The notes under the pieces are model-generated. The model did no database searches, was not told the origin of the DNA, and saw only the letters and a program-made list of their open reading frames with translations. Positions 1-4,606 of a DNA stretch of 5,269 bases are shown here, in pieces. Every line of letters starts with the position of its first letter. Within the stretch, counting starts at the first letter, position 1. A program made the position numbers and the translations under genes. Origin of the DNA: a bacterium (GTDB lineage: Bacteria; Patescibacteriota; Minisyncoccia; UBA6257; 2-01-FULL-56-20); contig JAJXYP010000024.1 of NCBI GenBank assembly GCA_021780545.1, positions 1 through 5,269 on the forward strand, read 5' to 3'.

Positions 1-52
1 CGGTATCCTTGGCGTAATAACATTACACTGCGCAGTAGAACCCGGCGGCAAC
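1..52. other. Intergenic tail after tsaC with two small inverted repeats and a possible ribosome-binding site
   Basis: This short stretch follows the tsaC stop codon and runs to the window edge. It holds a 5-bp inverted repeat (GTAAT/ATTAC, 14-18 and 22-26) and, next to it, the perfect 10-base palindrome ACTGCGCAGT (27-36). Neither is followed by a T-run on the minus strand, so I do not call a terminator. On the minus strand AAGGA lies at 10-6, and a start codon at normal spacing would fall just outside the window. The operon may therefore continue into another gene, but this cannot be tested here. Confidence 0.25.
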
Positions 53-631
53 TCAACCGAATCGTACCGCCCCTTCGCGCAAAACAACAACCCTTCCCTT
101 CTCCAATCTCACGAGCGTTGACGGCTTGCCTGCCCGACGGCCGCGATCGAGATAGAAATCCACCCGGTCGCCGAAATATGCCCGAGCCACAGCCGGTGTA
201 AGCGCCGGAGGTTCGCCTTCGAAATTGGCGGATGGAGCGACCAGCGGACCGGTTTTCCGAAGCAGCGAGCGCAATGCCTGGGGCGCCGGCAGCCGGAATG
301 CCAGCGATTTTGTTCCGCGGTGCAGATATGAAAAGGTTCTTAACAAACGCTTGTTCCGGAGCGGAAAATCGAGCAAGACGCTCACCTTCCCCGGCCACAG
401 CACCCGCACCGCCGCCTTCGTCTGGGGCGTGAGCCGAATCCCGAACAGGCGAAGGTCGCCTATGTCGCCGATCAGGATAATCATCGGCTTTTTCGGATTG
501 CGGCGGCGAAGCAGATAAATCCGACGCACCGCCTCCCGCGAAAACGCCTGCCCGACGATGCCGTACAGCGTATCTGTCGGCAGTATGCCGACCCCGCCTC
601 GGCGCAATATTGCCGCAGCCCCGCTCGTCAT
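53..631 (-). CDS. tsaC: Threonylcarbamoyl-AMP synthase, TsaC/YrdC/Sua5 family (tRNA t6A synthesis)
   Basis: This cytoplasmic enzyme makes threonylcarbamoyl-AMP from threonine, bicarbonate and ATP, the first step of the t6A modification at position 37 of tRNAs reading ANN codons. TsaD and its partners then transfer the group; their genes are not in this window. The product is 192 residues, the size of E. coli TsaC, and consists of one YrdC domain without the extra Sua5 domain. Visible family marks are G-I-L-P-T-D-T-L-Y-G at 15-24, the basic L-R-R-R-N-P-K-K-P stretch at 41-49, A-F-R-L-P at 111-115 and the P-S-A-N motif at 133-136. The frame stays open further upstream, but homology begins at this ATG, which overlaps the preceding glycosidase stop as ATGA, and AGGAA (645-641) sits 9 bases before it. 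It is probably translated by coupling to that gene. The family call is firm; the exact t6A role is inferred from the family. Confidence 0.93.
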   Translation of the reverse strand: MTSGAAAILRRGGVGILPTDTLYGIVGQAFSREAVRRIYLLRRRNPKKPMIILIGDIGDLRLFGIRLTPQTKAAVRVLWPGKVSVLLDFPLRNKRLLRTFSYLHRGTKSLAFRLPAPQALRSLLRKTGPLVAPSANFEGEPPALTPAVARAYFGDRVDFYLDRGRRAGKPSTLVRLEKGRVVVLREGAVRFG

Positions 632-1848
632 GAAACTGATTTCCTGCTCTCCTGAATGATATCCCGATACGCCAAAGCGCTCGGTCGGATCTTCCGCGCG
701 AATGTCCGGTAATCGATTTCGATAAGTCCGAATCGCGGCCAAAAACCGTTCGCCCATTCAAAATTATCCATCAACGACCAATGCAGATAGCCGCGCACAT
801 CTGCCCCATCGGCGATCGCCCGGCGGACATTCGCGAGCGTTTCGGCGATAAACCACGATCGGCGCTCGTCTCTCGCATCCGCCAGCCCGTTTTCGGTTAT
901 GTAAATCGGAACGCCGTACCGCCGAAGATCCATGATCGTCTCGCACATGGCTGCTGGAAACAGCTCCCACCCGAGATCGCTTACCGTTGTGTTTTCATTC
1001 CGGTTCGAAACGCCGCGCCTGATGCGACTGTGAAAATAATGATTCAGACCGATGAAGTCCTGTGCATCGCGGATATGATCGAGAAAATAGTGATTGACTG
1101 TCCAATCAAGAAATCGCTTCACGATGCGGTTGCCGACCGCCCCGCCATAGGCCTCGAAATAGGTATTATTCTTCGCGATACCGACGCGGGAGGACGGACT
1201 TGCCGTCTTAATCTCGCGATATGCCGCTTTGTGAGCGGCGATCAAGTTATGGAAAACCCTGATCGCAAGAATCGGGTTCCGGGCCTGAGGCGGCCAATCG
1301 CCGCGCAGATAGCTGGTGTTGGTATAAACCTCGGGTTCATTGATCGTGAGCCAGAATGGCACGTCTGGAAACTCCGCGGCCATTCGCGCGGCGAACCGCG
1401 CGAAATATCGGACGTTCCCCCGCCGGCCGAATCCGCCACGGTCACGGAACCAAAGCGGGAACGTCCAGTGCCACAGCGTGACGAATGGCACCATACCGTT
1501 GCGCCGGATGGAAGCGATGACCTGGCGATAATGGTCGACTTCGACCGCGTTAAATTCTCCTTCGCGCGACTCGACGCGCGACCATTCGATCGAAATTCGC
1601 GTGGCGTTATGCCCCAGCTCTTTCGCTAGGGCAAAATCGGATTCAAAACGGTGATAGTGGTCCGCAGCGGCTCCGGAGATGAAATTCTCCCGTCCGTACC
1701 GGGCAATCAAGCCTTCCCGCTCAAGCCGAGCCAGCCGCTCGGGCGAACGCTCCCATTCGCTCCACTGGTTACGAGTACCGCCTTCAACCTGATGGCTCGA
1801 CGTCGCGGCACCCCAGAGAAAACCGTCGGGAAAATCATCTTGATTCAT
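628..1848 (-). CDS. Family 1 glycoside hydrolase (beta-glucosidase-like), compact cytoplasmic form
   Basis: This is a retaining beta-glycosidase of family GH1, which cleaves a terminal beta-linked sugar (often glucose or galactose) from a disaccharide or aglycone. The 406-residue product starts with the GH1 signature F-L-W-G-A-A-T-S-S-H-Q (10-20, with the sugar-binding Gln20) and has L-W-H-W at 125-128. The acid/base Glu171 lies in T-I-N-E-P (168-172), the nucleophile Glu319 in I-T-E-N-G (317-321), and L-H-W-S (355-358) and N-F-E-W (362-365) complete the active site. There is no signal peptide, so it should act in the cytoplasm. It is shorter than typical GH1 enzymes (about 440-480 residues); the segment before D-F-I-G-L-N-H-Y (264-271) is compressed. 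The ATG lies inside the end of rbfA (14-base overlap) with AAAGGA (1861-1856) 7 bases upstream, which fixes the start although the frame is open to 1923. The stop overlaps tsaC by 4 bases. Family and catalysis are firm; the substrate is unknown. Confidence 0.94.
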   Translation of the reverse strand: MNQDDFPDGFLWGAATSSHQVEGGTRNQWSEWERSPERLARLEREGLIARYGRENFISGAAADHYHRFESDFALAKELGHNATRISIEWSRVESREGEFNAVEVDHYRQVIASIRRNGMVPFVTLWHWTFPLWFRDRGGFGRRGNVRYFARFAARMAAEFPDVPFWLTINEPEVYTNTSYLRGDWPPQARNPILAIRVFHNLIAAHKAAYREIKTASPSSRVGIAKNNTYFEAYGGAVGNRIVKRFLDWTVNHYFLDHIRDAQDFIGLNHYFHSRIRRGVSNRNENTTVSDLGWELFPAAMCETIMDLRRYGVPIYITENGLADARDERRSWFIAETLANVRRAIADGADVRGYLHWSLMDNFEWANGFWPRFGLIEIDYRTFARKIRPSALAYRDIIQESRKSVS

Positions 1849-2218
1849 CGCGTGGTCCTTTTTTTTGTTCCGCGTCCCCCTCCGCTCCGTTTTCGAGAAT
1901 CCTCTTTTCGACGGCGGCAGCATGTTCGTAGCCGCAGTCCAGAGCGAAGCTGATATGGGGCATCGGCTTGATATTGATGATCTTCGTCAGCCGGTACTGC
2001 AGCTCCCCCGCGCGGCGATCGAGCACCGCAAGGACGGCCGTGGCGCGCGCCGACGGGATAACGCTCACCTCAACCTTTGCGTGTTCAAGCTTGCGGTCTA
2101 CTTCGACGCCCGTGATCGTCGCAAGCGTCCCCTCGGGAAATTCAACCTCGCGGGCCAGGAGCGCGCCAAGGTGCTCCCTAATCAGTTTCGATACCCGCTC
2201 GGAACGGAAGAATCTCAT
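1835..2218 (-). CDS. rbfA: Ribosome-binding factor A, RbfA
   Basis: RbfA binds the immature 30S subunit near the 5' end of 16S rRNA and helps late maturation; in other bacteria it is also needed for cold adaptation. The 127-residue product has the usual length and order: an N-terminal helix with R-V-S-K-L-I-R-E (8-15), a strand around T-I-T-G-V-E-V (34-40), A-K-V-E-V-S-V (47-53), a long helix (about 59-76), and P-H-I-S-F-A-L-D (87-94) followed by the last helix of the KH-like fold. The charged tail after about residue 110 is poorly conserved in the family and here doubles as the start region of the glycosidase gene. It follows infB by 21 bases, the classic infB-rbfA pair. The Shine-Dalgarno AGGAG directly touches the ATG, which is unusual; no better in-frame start is visible. 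Confidence 0.92.
   Translation of the reverse strand: MRFFRSERVSKLIREHLGALLAREVEFPEGTLATITGVEVDRKLEHAKVEVSVIPSARATAVLAVLDRRAGELQYRLTKIINIKPMPHISFALDCGYEHAAAVEKRILENGAEGDAEQKKGPRDESR
1856..1861 (-). promoter_or_regulatory. Ribosome-binding site of the GH1 glycosidase, inside rbfA
   Basis: AAAGGA lies 7 bases before the ATG at 1848 and is itself part of the last codons of rbfA. It decides the start of the glycosidase, whose open frame would otherwise extend to 1923 through sequence that codes for RbfA in another frame. Confidence 0.75.
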
Positions 2219-2223
2219 CTCCT
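2219..2223 (-). promoter_or_regulatory. Shine-Dalgarno AGGAG abutting the rbfA start codon
   Basis: On the minus strand AGGAG ends on the base next to the ATG of rbfA, giving a spacing of zero where 5-9 bases is normal. No other purine-rich match lies at normal distance in the 21-base infB-rbfA gap. Initiation may rely on coupling to infB termination rather than on this site. Confidence 0.5.
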
Positions 2224-2239
2224 GAGAATTACGCCTGCG

Positions 2240-3742
2240 TCACTTTTTGATAACCAAACGGTCGCCGACCTGGACCGGAACTCCCGCGTTCAGCAGAACG
2301 CCGATTTCCTTTCCGACGTCCGCGCTCGGAATTTCAGCTTTGCGCTCCCGCAATTCAATCACGCGCCCGGCGCCGATCCGCGTGCCCGCGCGGTCAATTT
2401 CGATGCCGGCTTTGGTGCGGAACGAGCCGCGCAGGACCCGCCCGCCAACCAGTTGCTTGTCCGTTTTTTCCTGATTGAAAATGGCCAGAATCTCAAGCTC
2501 CCCCGCTGTCGCTTCCTGTCCACGCTCCAGAAATTCACCAACCGCTTTTTCCAGATCGTAGACAATCTTCGATGTGATGATTTTCACGCTCTGCGCTTCG
2601 GCGAGATTCTGCGCCCCTTTGTCGATGCGAGTCTTGAATCCGATGATAATCGATCCGGTCGCCATCGCATGGCGCACGTCGCCGTCCGTAACGTCGCCTA
2701 CCGATTCTTCGACAATGGCAAGCCCTTTCTCCGCGGCGCCGCTCACCCCCTGAATCACGACCGACAGCGCCTCGAGCGAGCCTGCATCGGATGCCTTAAG
2801 AATGATATTGAACGCCGATTTTGCGGCGCCGCCGGCCGACGCGGAACCCGCCGCGCCCGAAACCGCCGTCGAAACGCCCGCCGGGCGAACCGGAGACACG
2901 GCGGCTTTCATCGCGCTTGCCGCCGCAGCCTCGCCCGCCGTAAAAGGTTCGCCGACTTTCGGAAGCGATTCGAAGCCGATGACAATCGCCGGCGCCGACG
3001 GCTCAATCAAAGGCGCCGCGCGCCGCAAAAAATCCTCGAGAATTTTCACCTTGCCGGACGCGGACGGCGTCGCGATCCGGTCGCCGCGCCGCAGGACGCC
3101 GTTTTTCAAAATAACGGTCGCTTCGACGCCACGCCGCGGATCCCGCAACGCCTCCAGCACGAATCCGCTGGCCGGCGCCGCCGGATCGCAGAAAAGATCT
3201 TCGACGTCGGCCGCCAGGAGAACAAGGTCGAGCAGGTCGTCCACCCCTTCTCCCGTTTTCGCAGAAATGCCGTGCCAACTGATCTGACCCCCGTAACCTT
3301 CGAGCATCACGCCGGCCGACATCAGGTCGCCTTTTGTTTTCTCGACCGCCGCCGGATTCGCCTTGTCAATTTTATTGAGCGCCACCACAAACGGAATCTT
3401 CGCTTCCTGCAGAATAGTAATCGCCTCGCGCGTCTGCGGTTTTACGCTTTCGTCTGCAGCAACGATGAGGATCGCGAGATCGGCCGCCTGAGCCCCGCGC
3501 GAACGCATCGCGCGGAACGCCTCGTGGCCCGGCGTGTCGATGAATGTTATCTTGCGCGCCGCGGCGCCCGTCCCGTGGACGATTTCATAGGCGCCAACCG
3601 CCTGCGTTATGCCGCCTGCCTCGCGCGCCGCAACGCTCGCCTTGCGAATATAGTCGAGGAGCGTCGTTTTGCCATGGTCGACGTGTCCCATAACCACGAC
3701 AACGGGCGGCCGGGATTCCCGATTTTTGGAGTTTGCTTCCAT
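2240..3742 (-). CDS. infB: Translation initiation factor IF-2, short form
   Basis: IF-2 is the GTPase that brings fMet-tRNA to the 30S subunit and promotes joining of the 50S. The 500-residue product has all five G motifs: G-H-V-D-H-G-K-T (19-26), E-A-G-G-I-T-Q (41-47), D-T-P-G-H (69-73, with the catalytic His73), N-K-I-D (123-126) and S-A-K (160-162). The second beta-barrel domain follows (about 190-275), then an Ala/Ser/Gly-rich linker (about 277-308), domain 3 (about 309-410) and the C-terminal domain ending in V-G-D-R-L-V-I-K-K. Only about 13 residues precede the G domain, whereas most bacterial IF-2 proteins carry hundreds; such short forms are, to my knowledge, common in Patescibacteria. 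The ATG at 3742 is preferred over a TTG at 3808, because the longer form adds 22 unconserved residues and would begin upstream of the predicted promoter. It is the first gene of the cluster continuing to rbfA. Confidence 0.96.
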   Translation of the reverse strand: MEANSKNRESRPPVVVVMGHVDHGKTTLLDYIRKASVAAREAGGITQAVGAYEIVHGTGAAARKITFIDTPGHEAFRAMRSRGAQAADLAILIVAADESVKPQTREAITILQEAKIPFVVALNKIDKANPAAVEKTKGDLMSAGVMLEGYGGQISWHGISAKTGEGVDDLLDLVLLAADVEDLFCDPAAPASGFVLEALRDPRRGVEATVILKNGVLRRGDRIATPSASGKVKILEDFLRRAAPLIEPSAPAIVIGFESLPKVGEPFTAGEAAAASAMKAAVSPVRPAGVSTAVSGAAGSASAGGAAKSAFNIILKASDAGSLEALSVVIQGVSGAAEKGLAIVEESVGDVTDGDVRHAMATGSIIIGFKTRIDKGAQNLAEAQSVKIITSKIVYDLEKAVGEFLERGQEATAGELEILAIFNQEKTDKQLVGGRVLRGSFRTKAGIEIDRAGTRIGAGRVIELRERKAEIPSADVGKEIGVLLNAGVPVQVGDRLVIKK

Positions 3743-3749
3743 ATCGCAT

Positions 3750-3779
3750 ATTTTATCACGAATTTGAAAAAATTGCCAG
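3750..3779 (-). promoter_or_regulatory. Promoter of the infB-rbfA-GH1-tsaC cluster, probably giving a leaderless mRNA
   Basis: On the minus strand a -35-like CTGGCA (3779-3774; 4 of 6 matches to TTGACA) is followed after 18 bases by an extended -10, TGATAAAAT, whose hexamer TAAAAT is at 3755-3750. Only 7 bases separate the hexamer from the infB ATG at 3742, so transcription should begin at the start codon or within a base of it. No Shine-Dalgarno sequence precedes that ATG, which fits a leaderless transcript. This is motif reading only; no transcript data were seen. Confidence 0.6.
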
Positions 3780-3830
3780 GGACTAGCAGGAAGTGAAATC
3801 TGCCGCAAAAGCTGACGGTGATTTTTTTAG

Positions 3831-3867
3831 AAAACCAAACAAAGCCCCGACACAAGGTCGGGGCTTT
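3831..3867 (-). terminator. Rho-independent terminator of the 120-residue gene
   Basis: An 11-bp perfect stem (AAAGCCCCGAC at 3841-3851 with GTCGGGGCTTT at 3857-3867) closes a 5-base loop. Read on the minus strand it is followed by TTTGTTTGGTTTT (including the end of the stem), a T-rich though interrupted tract. It begins 23 bases past the stop codon of the gene at 3891-4253 and lies upstream of the infB promoter, so it separates the two units. The plus strand also shows a short TTTTCT after the stem, so some bidirectional activity is possible, but no plus-strand gene needs it. Confidence 0.88.
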
Positions 3868-3890
3868 TCTCGCACGCTTTTCGATACCTT

Positions 3891-4253
3891 CTAAGAGGGA
3901 GAGGGCGGCAAGAGGAACATCGGCTTGCTCGCGAACAACTTACCAAGCGCCACAAGGGCGTCCGCAAGATGTCCGACCTCCTTTTCATCCAACCGCCCAT
4001 CAGAGAACCCTCGGCGAAGAAACCACGCCCGGGTCGTTGTTCGAATGTTTTCCTCGTCGGTGAATCGCACGAAGGCAGAGTTGCCGCCGGCGGCAGCGCC
4101 ACTCTCGGGTTGAGAAATAAAGAGAAACTTCTCCCGTGTGTAGTCGATGAAAATTCTACGCAAGGGATGTTCTCCTGGCTCATAACTGGACGGCATCTGC
4201 CGGTCTTGAACTACCAGCAATTCCTGCTCGATATTTCCCCATTTTTCAAACAC
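3891..4253 (-). CDS. Uncharacterised 120-residue soluble protein, single-gene unit
   Basis: I do not recognise this family. The product is 120 residues, charged, without a signal peptide or clear membrane segment. A likely strand-rich part lies at about 33-47 (R-R-I-F-I-D-Y, then K-F-L-F-I-S), followed by a small Gly/Ala-rich turn (51-58), a second strand (A-F-V-R-F, 60-64), and a C-terminal acidic-basic helix (about 88-108) ending in a Pro/Ser tail. It starts with GTG at 4253, with AAGGAG (4264-4259) 5 bases upstream; the next ATG, residue 20, has no ribosome-binding site. A promoter lies just upstream and a strong terminator just downstream, so it appears to be its own transcription unit. 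Base composition looks less GC-rich than the neighbouring genes (estimated by eye). The expression signals make a real gene likely. Alternative frames over the same stretch lack these signals. Confidence 0.78.
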   Translation of the reverse strand: MFEKWGNIEQELLVVQDRQMPSSYEPGEHPLRRIFIDYTREKFLFISQPESGAAAGGNSAFVRFTDEENIRTTTRAWFLRRGFSDGRLDEKEVGHLADALVALGKLFASKPMFLLPPSPS

Positions 4254-4258
4254 TTTTT

Positions 4259-4264
4259 CTCCTT
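4259..4264 (-). promoter_or_regulatory. Ribosome-binding site deciding the GTG start of the 120-residue gene
   Basis: AAGGAG on the minus strand, 5 bases before GTG at 4253. This is the strongest Shine-Dalgarno match in the window and the main reason for choosing a GTG start. Confidence 0.8.
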
Positions 4265-4290
4265 TTCGATTTTACCCGACTGCCAGACAC

Positions 4291-4319
4291 AGATTAGCAC
4301 ATAATATTGATATTGTCAC
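4291..4319 (-). promoter_or_regulatory. Extended -10 promoter of the 120-residue gene
   Basis: On the minus strand a -35-like GTGACA (4319-4314, 5 of 6 matches to TTGACA) is followed by a 17-base spacer and TAATCT (4296-4291, 4 of 6 matches to TATAAT), preceded by TGC, which makes an extended -10. Transcription would start near 4284, leaving about 30 bases of leader with the Shine-Dalgarno sequence in it. The spacer carries a short AT inverted repeat (AATAT-TG-ATATT, 4303-4314) that could be an operator. The prediction rests on motifs alone. Confidence 0.6.
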
Positions 4320-4337
4320 CCCCCGCGTAATGGTTCA

Positions 4338-4373
4338 ATAGCTTGTAATCACCCCTCGGTGAATCCAAGCTAT
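4338..4373. repeat. Two-part inverted repeat upstream of the 120-residue gene
   Basis: An outer 8-bp perfect stem (ATAGCTTG at 4338-4345 with CAAGCTAT at 4366-4373) encloses a 3-by-3 internal loop and an inner 5-bp stem (TCACC at 4349-4353 with GGTGA at 4358-4362) with a 4-base loop. It lies 18 bases upstream of the predicted -35 box. Without a T-run on either side it is not a standard terminator. It could be a protein-binding site, an RNA element at the end of the methyltransferase mRNA, or the core of a small RNA. Confidence 0.6.
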
Positions 4374-4403
4374 GGATATGGCATTGTGCAATGGGCAAAG
4401 CGA

Positions 4404-4422
4404 GCTCCCTCGAATCGGGAGC
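4404..4422. repeat. Perfect 6-bp hairpin in the gap
   Basis: GCTCCC (4404-4409) and GGGAGC (4417-4422) enclose a 7-base loop TCGAATC. The stem-plus-loop size resembles a tRNA arm, but the loop bases fit neither an anticodon nor a T loop and no other tRNA arms surround it. Confidence 0.5.
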
Positions 4423-4606
4423 GTGCCTCTGATCGCTCGCGGCGCAGCAGGCATACCCAGAAATTCTATCCGGTGATATTCGAGGTCGCGCACGAATTTA
4501 CCGATAATGCGCAGAAATACAATCAGGGTCACCGCGCCGACCTCGGCCTGATCAATATTTACGAGAAGCAAGGTTGAATATCTTCCATGCAGATAGGTGC
4601 CGGCCG

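Larger units (their letters stand above)
4320..4606. other. Gene-poor gap with hairpins, no confident gene
   Basis: The stretch between the methyltransferase stop and the promoter of the 120-residue gene has no gene I can defend. It contains a two-part hairpin (4338-4373), a short inverted repeat CATTG/CAATG (4382-4393) and a perfect 6-bp hairpin (GCTCCC/GGGAGC, 4404-4422). No hairpin is followed by a T-run on either strand. One reading frame is open on both strands (plus 4311-4577; minus 4688-4335), but neither has a ribosome-binding site at a start codon. I looked for tRNA, SRP RNA, tmRNA and RNase P RNA marks and saw none. A decayed gene, an unrecognised structured RNA or plain spacer are all possible. 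Confidence 0.5.

Noticed and set aside
781..1629. A 282-codon open frame on the plus strand
   Set aside because: It is antisense to the GH1 gene, whose catalytic motifs are intact. It has no recognisable domain or supported start.
1865..3796. A 643-codon open frame on the plus strand
   Set aside because: It lies wholly opposite infB and rbfA, which are certain. The product is Arg/Asp/Phe-rich with no recognisable domain, as expected from the antisense of GC-biased codons.
3743..3808. Upstream TTG start for IF-2 adding 22 residues
   Set aside because: There is no ribosome-binding site, the added residues show no IF-2 likeness, and the predicted promoter lies inside this stretch.
3841..3867. 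Terminator for a plus-strand gene
   Set aside because: The stem has a short T-run on the plus strand too, but no credible plus-strand gene precedes it.
3827..4183. A 118-codon frame on the minus strand overlapping the 120-residue gene
   Set aside because: It runs through the terminator hairpin and lacks the promoter-linked ribosome-binding site that the neighbouring frame has.
4404..4422. Possible tRNA arm
   Set aside because: The 7-base loop fits neither anticodon-loop nor T-loop rules on either strand, and no acceptor stem or other arms are found nearby.
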